Origin: Lachnospiraceae bacterium
GTDB lineage: Bacteria; Bacillota; Clostridia; Lachnospirales; Lachnospiraceae
Assembly: GCA_910575105.1 (NCBI GenBank)
Contig: CAJTDK010000007.1
Location: 1 to 64,000 of the forward strand
Length of the DNA: 64,000 nucleotides
Reading direction: 5' to 3'
Of the stretch, positions 1 through 7,746 are shown piece after piece; the stretch's first letter is position 1, and every line of letters begins with the position of its first letter. The notes under the pieces were generated by a model. That model was not told the origin of the DNA, did no database searches, and saw only the letters and a program-made list of their open reading frames with translations. The position numbers were made by a program, and so were the translations under genes.

Positions 1-46
1 ATCAAGGTTCTTTCTGTTTGCTTGCCGTCTCAGCGACAGCTCATAT

Positions 47-75
47 ATGATATCATGTCTGTATCTCTTTGTCAA
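47..75 (-). promoter_or_regulatory. Promoter, proximal of a tandem pair, reading out of the window
   Basis: On the minus strand there is a perfect -35 TTGACA (70-75), a 17-base spacer and -10 TATCAT (47-52). The transcript would start near base 40 and leave the window at base 1. The following sequence reads GCTGTCGCTGAGACGG and then a short leader. With the second promoter at 184-212, the spacing and strength resemble the tandem promoters of an rRNA operon. The downstream gene lies outside the window, so the rRNA identity is inferred. Confidence 0.7.
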
Positions 76-183
76 TACCTTTTTTGATATCTTTTTTATT
101 TTTTGTTCCCGTCAGTTTTCTGCATGGGATAAAACCCTGTGCTTTCTTCCTTGGAAACCGCCGCGTCCGCCGCAGCGAAATTT

Positions 184-212
184 ATAATATCAGCTTTTAT
201 CCTCTATGTCAA
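184..212 (-). promoter_or_regulatory. Promoter, distal of the tandem pair
   Basis: Minus-strand TTGACA (207-212), a 17-base spacer, then TATTAT (184-189), followed by an initiating stretch (CGCTGCGG) similar to the one after the proximal promoter. The two promoters are about 137 bases apart, and both -35 boxes are perfect. Bases 213-416 upstream are AT-rich and contain only a short dyad (GGGCAC 257-262 with GTGCCC 271-276); no gene is seen there. Confidence 0.7.
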
Positions 213-416
213 TACTTTTTTCTATCTTTTTTTCCCTTTTTTTACATTATTTTCTTGGGCACTATATTTTGTGCCCTTTATTCACCGCTTATACAAAATA
301 TAAGCTTCATTTCAGAGCATTTGCAAAGACAAAGCAGTATCTTTTTGTACAAGTATACGTTACTATTTACTGTTTTGCCTGAAGCGGCAACAGGTTAGCA
401 AGGTTTCCTTCAATAT

Positions 417-950
417 TCAGATGGATGCATCGCCCAATAAATTCATAATAATCTCAACATTATAAGCCACCGGCTTTGTCCCATCTGCATGAATAACCGG
501 AACAGAAAGAGAATCGATCCAGTTTGTCAGCTCTTTTTCCGAACGGTTTCTGACCATATCAAAAAACTGCTCTTCCTTATCATATAAATCGCCGCCGGGA
601 AGAATCCGACTGCCGAATCTCCCAAAAGAACGATTCCTGACCCGTTCAATCCGAATCTCTCTTGGAACAGAGACATATACTGCATGGGTGAACATCGACT
701 CAGCTTCGGCACCATAGTCTCCCTTTGTCGCTGCAAGGATGAACTTTCCGTGCATTCTCATATCCTGCAACAGCAAGCGGCCGACCTCTTCCTTTGTTCT
801 CGCCTCTCCATAAAGGTAATCCGGACAGCTTCCTGCGAAATAATAATCTTCAATATCTAGAAATAGATACCCCAGTTCCCCGGCCAGAGATCTCCCCAGT
901 GTACTTTTCCCGGCACCGTTACCGCCGCAGATGATGATTTTATCATTCAT
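417..950 (-). CDS. P-loop kinase-like protein (AAA/shikimate kinase-like fold)
   Basis: A 177-residue protein with Walker A motif GGNGAGKST at residues 9-17 and an early acidic pair (LDIEDYYF) as in small nucleotide or metabolite kinases. It is similar in size to shikimate, adenylate and gluconate kinases, but I see no feature that fixes the substrate. The start is supported by GGAGGGGG seven bases upstream. It lies alone, downstream of tRNA-Ser and ahead of the outward rRNA-type promoters. The call is to fold only; it is probably a cytoplasmic ATP-dependent phosphotransferase. Confidence 0.75.
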   Translation of the reverse strand: MNDKIIICGGNGAGKSTLGRSLAGELGYLFLDIEDYYFAGSCPDYLYGEARTKEEVGRLLLQDMRMHGKFILAATKGDYGAEAESMFTHAVYVSVPREIRIERVRNRSFGRFGSRILPGGDLYDKEEQFFDMVRNRSEKELTNWIDSLSVPVIHADGTKPVAYNVEIIMNLLGDASI

Positions 951-990
951 TACTTCCCCCTCCAGATCAGAACTTTCCTTTAACCCGTCG

Positions 991-1022
991 AAATATAAAA
1001 AATCCGGATATTAATCCGGATT
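991..1022 (-). terminator. Rho-independent terminator of tRNA-Ser
   Basis: A perfect 9-bp stem AATCCGGAT/ATCCGGATT (1001-1009 and 1014-1022) with a four-base loop is followed on the minus strand by a T-rich run. It lies about 20 bases past the tRNA 3' end. Confidence 0.85.
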
Positions 1023-1040
1023 CTTCTTGGGTTCAATGAA

Positions 1041-1130
1041 CGGAGAAGGAGGGATTTGAACCCTCGCGCCGCTATTAACGACCTACTCCCTTTCCAGGGG
1101 AGCCCCTTCGGCCAGCTTGGGTACTTCTCC
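1041..1130 (-). tRNA. tRNA-Ser (anticodon GGA)
   Basis: The minus-strand sequence folds as a class II tRNA with a long variable arm. The acceptor stem is GGAGAAG/CTTCTCC, the D region is AGCTGGCCGAAGGGG, and the anticodon stem CTCCC/GGGAG encloses loop CTGGAAA, giving anticodon GGA. The T arm is GAGGGTTCAAATCCCTC, and G1041 is the discriminator base. The length of about 90 nt fits tRNA-Ser. It reads UCC and UCU codons. A promoter lies 20 bases upstream and a terminator just downstream, so it is a single-gene transcript. Confidence 0.95.
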
Positions 1131-1150
1131 ATACCGTAAGTCCGAGTATT

Positions 1151-1180
1151 ATTATAAACATAAAACACCCGGACTGTCAA
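1151..1180 (-). promoter_or_regulatory. Promoter of tRNA-Ser
   Basis: Minus-strand TTGACA (1175-1180), an 18-base spacer and TATAAT (1151-1156) lie 20 bases before the tRNA. Both hexamers match consensus. Confidence 0.85.
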
Positions 1181-1187
1181 GTATTTT

Positions 1188-2201
1188 TTAATTTTCAATC
1201 ACATTTTCACTTCCATAATTTTTCATGGATATCTGAACCAGCTTCCCGCTTTTGGAATCGAAGTCAGCTTCGACAGTCGAAAAAAACATTTCCGATTCAT
1301 TCCATGTAAATACATGAAGATTGTCTCCCTCGTATGTCTCCTCCGGTTCACCGTATTTCTCAGTAACTTCTTCTTTTGAAGCTCCGATCTGTATTCCGCC
1401 GGGTAATGCCACCTTGAACTCACTATCCTTCAGGTCATATTCACCAACGGTAATCCCGCCGACCAGGCACTCCTGTGCTTTTTTCTTTGTGTCGTCAGGA
1501 TTGATAAATTCTGCCGTCATCGAATTCCCCTTTGCATCTGCCAGAGCCCCGATCAAATATCCTCCGCCTGCTACCATGCCGTCATTATCCAGCCCAAGGC
1601 TCTCATCTATAGACATTCCCGCCGCCGCTAAATCCTTATATTCACACGGAAGAGTGATCACTTTGTCATTGATCTGAACGGTATATGAATTCCATTTCTC
1701 CCCCAGCTTTGCCTTCTGCTTTGCCGGCTTTACCTCTCCCACAAGCCCGTCCAGATCACCGTCCGCGCCGTCCTCCCCGCCTTCCGGCGCCGTTTGTATA
1801 TCCTCGGAATAATCCGTCAGCTCATAAAAATTATCATCTTCATTATCGATAAATGCATATAATCCTGCTGCAACACAGCCTGCCACCAGTCCAAGCACCA
1901 GCGACAGCGTCAGAAATATTGTTGCCATCCTTGCAGATGTTCGGGCGCCTTCATAATCCCCGCCATTCTGCTGGGAATTAATTCTGCTTGAGAATACAAT
2001 CCCGATGATTCCAAACGGAAGGCAGCAAAGCAAAGTCGCCAGTACCGACAATACAAGATACAGCGTACCGTTTATCACCGGCTGGCTGGCAAAAGCTGCG
2101 TTTTGTCCCGGCAGTGTTCCTTTATCATTTATCGGCGATCCGCATAGCGGGCACGTCTTTGTTCCCTCAGGAATCTCTTCCCTGCAAAAATTACATTTCA
2201 T
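1188..2201 (-). CDS. Zinc-ribbon, CD225/dispanin-type membrane protein
   Basis: A 337-residue protein. Residues 3-21 form a zinc ribbon (CNFC...CPLC). Residues about 43-110 match the CD225/dispanin layout: a first hydrophobic segment with a CC pair and PFG (LATLLCCLPFGIIGIVFS), a polar loop containing NSQQNGGDYEGA, and a second membrane helix. An acidic linker (about 120-150) leads to a C-terminal domain of about 180 residues, probably outside the membrane. CD225 proteins are small membrane proteins with no general bacterial function known. AGGAGG supports the start. It reads the same way as, and lies 3' of, the V-ATPase operon. Confidence 0.8.
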   Translation of the reverse strand: MKCNFCREEIPEGTKTCPLCGSPINDKGTLPGQNAAFASQPVINGTLYLVLSVLATLLCCLPFGIIGIVFSSRINSQQNGGDYEGARTSARMATIFLTLSLVLGLVAGCVAAGLYAFIDNEDDNFYELTDYSEDIQTAPEGGEDGADGDLDGLVGEVKPAKQKAKLGEKWNSYTVQINDKVITLPCEYKDLAAAGMSIDESLGLDNDGMVAGGGYLIGALADAKGNSMTAEFINPDDTKKKAQECLVGGITVGEYDLKDSEFKVALPGGIQIGASKEEVTEKYGEPEETYEGDNLHVFTWNESEMFFSTVEADFDSKSGKLVQISMKNYGSENVIEN

Positions 2202-2426
2202 CTTATGCCTCCTTTTATGTTACGATGATGTTCTCAGTATATTATATATTATCCCGGCATACAAGAAGGAACATTCTTAAGTATTCTTTAAGCACGGCGC
2301 CGGGTTACTGTTCCGTCCATGGCTCCGTTGCCGGAAGACTGCCTATTTCCTTATCCCGTTATCGGGAAACATTAAATGCCATGACATCAAAGCCCTTTGA
2401 CATCACGGCATCTTTTATCTTCTTCT

Positions 2427-3044
2427 TTACTTTCCCTGCATCTTCTTTATCACCTTCAGCCTGGTAAACTCTTCACGCTCTTTTTCTTCCAGCGCGTTGT
2501 TGATGGTATAGACCAGATTGGTATACATGGGGATTGTAATATTTTTTAAGGCGTTCGCCCGTTTCTGCGTTTTCTTGATGTTGGCAGCCAGGCGGTAGGC
2601 TGAATTTTCCACCGTGGACAGCTTCACCGTCAGCTCCTTCACCTCGCGGAACGCTTCTCTTGCTATATCGATAGATTCCCCTGTGCTCCCGAAGGAGTAC
2701 GTCAGCTTGTTCTGCTCGGAATCGTACTTGACATGGGGAATCTCAGTTCCCATGATGCTGCGCGTCTGGATGACGATGGAATCCTCAATCGGCACCGTAA
2801 ACGCCAGCTCCTGGACCTTGCTGATGCCCATATCGATATTGGCGTGCTGCAGACACATGTACGCACGGGTAAATGTTGTATCTATCTGTTCCTGTATATC
2901 TTTCGCCTCGCTGATCAGACTCATCAGCTCTTTCAGAAGGATGTTCCTCTTCTTATCCATCAGCTCATAGCCCTGACGGGCAAGCACCAGCGAGTTCTTT
3001 GCAAGCATCAAATTACCTTTTGTCGGAAACTCCCGCGGATCCAT
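2427..3044 (-). CDS. atpD: V-type ATP synthase subunit D
   Basis: A 205-residue central-stalk subunit of the V1 sector. The N-terminus (PTKGNLMLAKNSLVLARQGYELMDKKRNIL) and the C-terminal helix ending in KKTQKRANALKN are characteristic: long paired helices that rotate inside the A3B3 head. It is the last gene of the nine-gene operon, separated from atpB by 135 bases that carry a strong hairpin. Length is normal for the family. The 225 bases beyond it (2202-2426) hold no gene I can support and no clear terminator for the operon. Confidence 0.97.
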   Translation of the reverse strand: MDPREFPTKGNLMLAKNSLVLARQGYELMDKKRNILLKELMSLISEAKDIQEQIDTTFTRAYMCLQHANIDMGISKVQELAFTVPIEDSIVIQTRSIMGTEIPHVKYDSEQNKLTYSFGSTGESIDIAREAFREVKELTVKLSTVENSAYRLAANIKKTQKRANALKNITIPMYTNLVYTINNALEEKEREEFTRLKVIKKMQGK

Positions 3045-3103
3045 ACGACACCTTCCTTTCTTTCATAAACTTATCGTTTCGAACCTCCGAGCCGGCGGCT
3101 CTC

Positions 3104-3143
3104 TCGACGAGACTTCGCAGCATACGCTGCTCAGTCTCGTCGA
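3104..3143 (-). other. Intercistronic hairpin between atpB and atpD
   Basis: An 11-bp outer stem (3104-3114 with 3133-3143, CGACGAGACT/AGTCTCGTCG plus one T-A pair), a 2x2 internal loop and a 5-bp inner stem GCAGC/GCTGC closing a four-base loop. A smaller stem GAGCC/GGCTC is adjacent. No T-run follows, so it is not an obvious terminator. It could be an RNA processing or stability element that sets subunit D levels apart from A and B. Confidence 0.6.
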
Positions 3144-3179
3144 AGCTGGTCATATCGACGTTCGTATATGCGCACGCGC

Positions 3180-4583
3180 TTATTCGAACGCTGCTGCGCC
3201 CAGCGGTTCTTCACTTGGATAGTATATATCAAGCAGCTTTGTGTCGATTCGGTCTAATTCTTCTCTCGGGAGGAGATGCAGTAATTCCCAGCCGAGGTTC
3301 AGCGTCTGCTCTATGCTCCGGTTTTCTGTCGGTCCCTGGCCGATGTAGCGTTTCTCGAATTCTATACCGAACTGCAGGTATTTTTTATCTAAAGGCGACA
3401 GTTCATCCTCACCGATAACGGAGGCAAGATTTCTTGCTTCCCCTACCTTTGCATAAGCGGAAAAGAGCTGGTTTGCAAGACTCTGGTGATCCTCTCTTGT
3501 ATAGCCCGCGCCGATGCCGTCCTTCATCAATCTTGACAGTGACGGCAGGATACTGATGGGCGGATAGACCGACTGCCCGTGCAGATTCCTATCCAGTACG
3601 ATCTGCCCCTCCGTAATATACCCGGTCAGATCGGGGATCGGATGGGTGATATCGTCATTAGGCATCGTGAGGATCGGAAGCTGCGTCACAGAACCAAGGG
3701 AATCCTCCACGATCCCTGCACGTTCATAGATTGTAGCAAGCTCACTGTACAGATATCCCGGATAACCCTTTCTTGAAGGGATCTCCCCTCTTGATGAGGA
3801 CACCTCACGCATGGCCTCCGCGAAGGACGTCATATCTGTCAGGATAACAAGGATATGCATGTTGCACTCAAAGGCAAGATACTCTGCAACCGTCAGGGCA
3901 ACCTTCGGTGTGATCAGACGCTCCACCACCGGGTCGTTAGCCAGATTAAGGAACATACACACATGATCGGACACGCCGCTCTCCTCAAAGGTCTTGCGGA
4001 AAAACTCTGCCACATCATGCTTTACGCCCATGGCTCCGAATACAATCGCAAATTCTTCCTCTGAATCATCTCCTAGCGACGCCTGCTTTACAATCTGCGC
4101 CGCAAGCTGGTCGTGAGGCAGTCCGTTTCCAGAAAAGATTGGGAGCTTCTGGCCGCGGATCAGCGTGGTCAGGCCGTCGATCGCCGAGATTCCTGTGCGG
4201 ATATAGTTCCTCGGGTACTCTCTTTTTACCGGATTTAAGGGCAGGCCGTTTACATTGCGGCGCTCCTCTGCCATCACCGAACCGAGTCCATCGATCGGCA
4301 CGCCCACTCCATTGAAGGTCCGGCCCAGCATATCCGCTGATACCGGCACCTCCATCGGATGCCCGGTAAGCTTCGTATGGGTATTCTGCAGAGACATATT
4401 CTCCGTCCCTTCGAATACCTGAATGACCGCCCGCTCGTTGTCAAGCTCCACGATACGGCCCATTTTTTTAATATTTCCATCTACAACAAACTCAACAATC
4501 TCATCGAAAAATGCTTCCTGCACGCCCTCAAGCACCACAAGAGGCCCGTTAATATTGCTGAGTCCAAGATATTCTATTGCCAT
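3180..4583 (-). CDS. atpB: V-type ATP synthase subunit B
   Basis: A 467-residue non-catalytic nucleotide-binding subunit of the V1 head, alternating with subunit A. It has the family start ([16 protein letters not shown]), the degenerate P-loop region ([16 protein letters not shown]) that lacks the Walker A lysine, and the [16 protein letters not shown]-type segment. The start follows GGGAGTG. Fifteen bases separate it from atpA, so the two are translated from the same message. Confidence 0.97.
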   Translation of the reverse strand: MAIEYLGLSNINGPLVVLEGVQEAFFDEIVEFVVDGNIKKMGRIVELDNERAVIQVFEGTENMSLQNTHTKLTGHPMEVPVSADMLGRTFNGVGVPIDGLGSVMAEERRNVNGLPLNPVKREYPRNYIRTGISAIDGLTTLIRGQKLPIFSGNGLPHDQLAAQIVKQASLGDDSEEEFAIVFGAMGVKHDVAEFFRKTFEESGVSDHVCMFLNLANDPVVERLITPKVALTVAEYLAFECNMHILVILTDMTSFAEAMREVSSSRGEIPSRKGYPGYLYSELATIYERAGIVEDSLGSVTQLPILTMPNDDITHPIPDLTGYITEGQIVLDRNLHGQSVYPPISILPSLSRLMKDGIGAGYTREDHQSLANQLFSAYAKVGEARNLASVIGEDELSPLDKKYLQFGIEFEKRYIGQGPTENRSIEQTLNLGWELLHLLPREELDRIDTKLLDIYYPSEEPLGAAAFE

Positions 4584-4598
4584 ATTAACACTCCTCCC

Positions 4599-6371
4599 TT
4601 ACGCATTCTTCTCGATGATCTTATTATAATATTCATCAATATGCAGCTTATACATGTCTAACATCTGCAGGTTGTCATTGGGTACATCGTACTTTATGGC
4701 GATCACCTTCTCGAAAATGCCCTCGGATTTCAGTATGGACATAGGCATCCCCATAGCGATCAGCTTCCGGCAGGTCTTGAACAGGTAGAGGATAACATCC
4801 ATCATCTTGAACTGCTTTTCCATGGATACACAGGTGTCATCCTTGTGGAAAGCGTTCTGCTGCAGGAATCCCAGACGGATGACCTTCGCGATCTCAAGGG
4901 TCAGCTTCTGGTCGTCCGGAAGCACATCCGCACCGATCAGCTTAACGATCTCCATCAGGCTGTTCTCCTGGCTTAAGATAGACATGATCCGGTTCCGGTA
5001 ATCCAGGAATTTCGGCGATACGTTGTCTGAGTACCACCCGCCCAAGTCGTTTAAGTACTCGCTGTAGCTGGTAAGCCAGTGAATCGCCGGGAAATGCCTG
5101 GCATACGCCAGGGATTTGTCAAGTCCCCAGAAGCACCGGACGAATCGCTTCGTATTCTGCGTCACCGGCTCGGAGAAATCGCCGCCCTGCGGAGATACCG
5201 CTCCGATGATCGACACAGAACCGGTCTCGCCGTTTAAGGTCTGCATCATCCCTGCCCGCTCGTAGAACGCAGACAGCCTTGACGCCAGATACGCCGGGAA
5301 ACCTTCCTCCGCAGGCATCTCCTCCAGACGCCCGGACAGCTCACGGAGAGCCTCCGCCCATCTCGAAGTAGAGTCCGCCATGATCGCCACATCATAGCCC
5401 ATATCACGATAATACTCCGCCAATGTAAGCCCGGTGTATATGGACGCTTCACGGGCCGCCACCGGCATATTGGACGTGTTGGCGATCAGCGTCGTCCGGT
5501 CCATCAGAGGATTCCCCGACTTCGGGTCTACCAGCTCGCCGAACTCCTCAAGAACCTGAGTCATCTCATTGCCGCGCTCCCCGCATCCGATATAGATGAT
5601 GATATCCGCGTCAGACCACTTGGCAATCTGGTGCTGGGTCATGGTCTTCCCTGTCCCGAATCCGCCCGGAATAGCCGCTGTCCCGCCCTTAGCGATGGGG
5701 AACATAGTATCCAGGATACGCTGTCCGGTGACAAGGGGGATACTGGCCGGATACCTCTTATGCACCGGCCTTGGCACACGGATCGGCCAGTGCTGGGTCA
5801 TGGTAATCTCTTTTTTGCTTCCGTCAGGAAGCTCTAAGACAAGCAGCGTATCATTGATCGTGTACTGCCCGTCCGGCTTGATCTCCACAACCGTTCCCTC
5901 CACTTGGGGCGGGATCATGCATTTGTGGACGATGGCGCGTGTCTCCGGCACCTCGGCAAATATCGTCCCGCCGTGTAAAAATTCTCCCTCGGACACCGTT
6001 ATATGGGTATCCCAGAGCTTCTCCGTATCCAGGGAATCCACACTGACGCCTCTTGTGATAAATGCCCCGCCGCTCTCACCGATCTTCTCTAAGGGCCGCT
6101 CGATTCCGTCGAAAATATTGTTGAGAATCCCGGGAGCCAATGTAACTGACACTGCATCGCCTGTCGCCACAACCTCCTCTCCCGGCTTAAGCCCGGAGGT
6201 CTCCTCATAGACCTGGATCGTCGTCACATCCTTGTCAAGGGAGATGACCTCCCCCACAAGCTTTTCCTTTCCGACATGAACCATCTCAGACATCTTGAAT
6301 CCGGTCTTCCCTTTCAGGTAGATGACGGGACCGTTAATGCCGTATATCGCTTCAATTTTTCTGCTATCCAA
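4599..6371 (-). CDS. atpA: V-type ATP synthase subunit A (catalytic), TTG start
   Basis: A catalytic subunit of the V1 head, 590 residues from the chosen start, the usual length. Walker A is GGFGTGKT, and the A-specific non-homologous insert follows the N-terminal barrel (YGINGPVIYLKGK). The longest open frame begins 21 codons further up, inside atpE, where no family sequence exists. I place the start at the TTG at 6371-6369 because GGAGGAGG ends eight bases before it. This overlaps the atpE stop by eight bases, so the two genes are likely translationally coupled. The start is inferred; the identity is certain. Confidence 0.95.
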   Translation of the reverse strand: MDSRKIEAIYGINGPVIYLKGKTGFKMSEMVHVGKEKLVGEVISLDKDVTTIQVYEETSGLKPGEEVVATGDAVSVTLAPGILNNIFDGIERPLEKIGESGGAFITRGVSVDSLDTEKLWDTHITVSEGEFLHGGTIFAEVPETRAIVHKCMIPPQVEGTVVEIKPDGQYTINDTLLVLELPDGSKKEITMTQHWPIRVPRPVHKRYPASIPLVTGQRILDTMFPIAKGGTAAIPGGFGTGKTMTQHQIAKWSDADIIIYIGCGERGNEMTQVLEEFGELVDPKSGNPLMDRTTLIANTSNMPVAAREASIYTGLTLAEYYRDMGYDVAIMADSTSRWAEALRELSGRLEEMPAEEGFPAYLASRLSAFYERAGMMQTLNGETGSVSIIGAVSPQGGDFSEPVTQNTKRFVRCFWGLDKSLAYARHFPAIHWLTSYSEYLNDLGGWYSDNVSPKFLDYRNRIMSILSQENSLMEIVKLIGADVLPDDQKLTLEIAKVIRLGFLQQNAFHKDDTCVSMEKQFKMMDVILYLFKTCRKLIAMGMPMSILKSEGIFEKVIAIKYDVPNDNLQMLDMYKLHIDEYYNKIIEKNA

Positions 6372-6951
6372 TTCCCGTACCTCCTCCGAATACAAACTTC
6401 TGGTATTCCCGCTCGATCGCGCCCTTAAAGGCATGGTCGATCAGGATATTCCTCTCATGGACCACCGTGCGGATACCGCCTACAAAGTCTTCCTTGCTCA
6501 CGGTAACCGTAACTCCCGTATGCTCCTCTAAGTACTCTTTCTTATCCGCATCCGTCGGGTTGATGTATATGGTCATCGCTGCGCCGCCTGCGAACTTTGC
6601 GGCATTCTCAATATATTGTACCAAAAGACGCTTGTAATCCTCTGTCTTCATATAATCTATAAGAATCTCTTCTACCTCACGGAATAATTGTTTCTTCAGC
6701 CTCTTCTGCGTCTTCCCGTATTCCTGCTTCATGTCAAGCTGCGCTTTGGAGGCCGACATGTTAAGCTGATGCCTGATGTTCGTCTGCTCTGCCTTGATCC
6801 TGATCTCTGCCTGTCTCTTAGCCTCTGTTTCATGCTGCTCATAGATGGCCATCAGAGCTTTTTTATGCTGCCAGATAATCGTATTGCCCTGCGCCCTGGC
6901 TTCTGTCATGGCAGACGACTGCAGACGCGCAATTTTTTCTTCTATAGTCAT
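6364..6951 (-). CDS. atpE: V-type ATP synthase subunit E
   Basis: A 195-residue peripheral-stalk subunit. The N-terminal half is a long charged helix (about 1-100) and the C-terminal half is a small globular domain, as in subunit E. The upstream GTG at 6960 overlaps the ribosome-binding site AGAAGG, so I choose the ATG at 6951, eight bases beyond it. It pairs with the G/H subunit to form the stator that links the head to subunit I. Confidence 0.92.
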   Translation of the reverse strand: MTIEEKIARLQSSAMTEARAQGNTIIWQHKKALMAIYEQHETEAKRQAEIRIKAEQTNIRHQLNMSASKAQLDMKQEYGKTQKRLKKQLFREVEEILIDYMKTEDYKRLLVQYIENAAKFAGGAAMTIYINPTDADKKEYLEEHTGVTVTVSKEDFVGGIRTVVHERNILIDHAFKGAIEREYQKFVFGGGTGIG

Positions 6952-6968
6952 GCGTGTCACCTTCTTTT

Positions 6969-7277
6969 TTACAGTTTTAATCCGATAGCTTCATTTACAT
7001 AAGACGTGATAAAATCTTTCTTACGGCCGGTACCGTGTCTGTCCGGGATCTCAATCAGAAGCGGGAACGGACGCTCCAGCTTGATCTCGTCGATGAGATC
7101 CGGGAACTCTCTTCCGAACTTCTCCGTCAGAAGGATGATCCCCACACTTTTATCATCCATGACCGTCTCCAGCTCTTTGCGAAGCTCCTCACGCTCATGG
7201 ACTACCACGCCGTCAACTCCCGCAAGGCGCATACCGGTAAGCGTATCGACATTATCACTAATCAGATACATCTTCAT
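6969..7277 (-). CDS. atpF: V-type ATP synthase subunit F
   Basis: A 102-residue small central-stalk subunit. It begins MKMYLISDNVDTLTGMRLAG, the family's Rossmann-like start, and contains GIILLTEKFG and PLLIEIPDRHG, which are characteristic. It binds subunit D in the rotor. One base separates it from the K gene, within the operon. Confidence 0.93.
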   Translation of the reverse strand: MKMYLISDNVDTLTGMRLAGVDGVVVHEREELRKELETVMDDKSVGIILLTEKFGREFPDLIDEIKLERPFPLLIEIPDRHGTGRKKDFITSYVNEAIGLKL

Positions 7278-7278
7278 C

Positions 7279-7710
7279 TTACAACCTACCTATAATCATG
7301 AAAGAAATAATCAATCCATAAAGACACACACCTTCCGCAAGACCTACGAAGATCAGAGATTTACCAAGGGCACTTGGATCCTCGCTGATCGCTCCAAGCG
7401 CCGCGCTTGCCGCACTTGCTACGGCGATACCGCCGCCCACACAGGAAAGCCCGGTAGAAAGAGCCGCTGCCAGATAGCCGAATCCGGTTGCGTTAGACGC
7501 CGCGCCTGCCGTTTCTGCCGCCTGCACCGGCGCACCTGCAAATAACATAATCCCTGCAACGAGAAATGCTCCGAAGAAGAAAAATACGTTCGTTGCCAGT
7601 GTCTTTTTATAACGCTTTTTGTTCTTTTCCCCAATCAGGAAATAGCCGAACGGAATAATAATGCTAAGAATTAAAGCTGCGATTAATAATAATTTTACTG
7701 TCAGTGTCAT
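7279..7710 (-). CDS. atpK: V-type ATP synthase subunit K (membrane rotor ring)
   Basis: A 143-residue proteolipid from the chosen ATG. Two N-terminal hydrophobic segments are followed by the c-type hairpin: GFGYLAAALSTGLSCVGGGIAV and, after a polar loop (ISEDPSALGK), FVGLAEGVCLYGLIISFMI with the ion-binding Glu. The ATG at 7719 abuts AGGAGG, so I choose the ATG nine bases downstream. The Glu has Tyr at +5 but Gly rather than Ser or Thr at +1, and no Gln is evident in the partner helix, so I do not assign H+ or Na+ specificity. Confidence 0.92.
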   Translation of the reverse strand: MTLTVKLLLIAALILSIIIPFGYFLIGEKNKKRYKKTLATNVFFFFGAFLVAGIMLFAGAPVQAAETAGAASNATGFGYLAAALSTGLSCVGGGIAVASAASAALGAISEDPSALGKSLIFVGLAEGVCLYGLIISFMIIGRL

Positions 7711-7746
7711 GATTTTCATCCTCCTTATATTGACTCTTATGTCTTT

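Noticed and set aside
69-398. A 109-codon plus-strand open frame at the left edge
   Set aside because: It runs antisense through the two strong promoters, is Phe/Ser-rich as translations of AT-rich DNA tend to be, and has no ribosome-binding site.
2304-2313. Possible sixth family 3 repeat (GTTACTGTTC)
   Set aside because: Only ten bases match; there is no paired arm and no conserved loop after it.
3072-3090. tRNA T-arm-like string AGGTTCGAA on the minus strand
   Set aside because: No acceptor, anticodon or D arm can be built around it; it is part of the atpB-atpD hairpin island.
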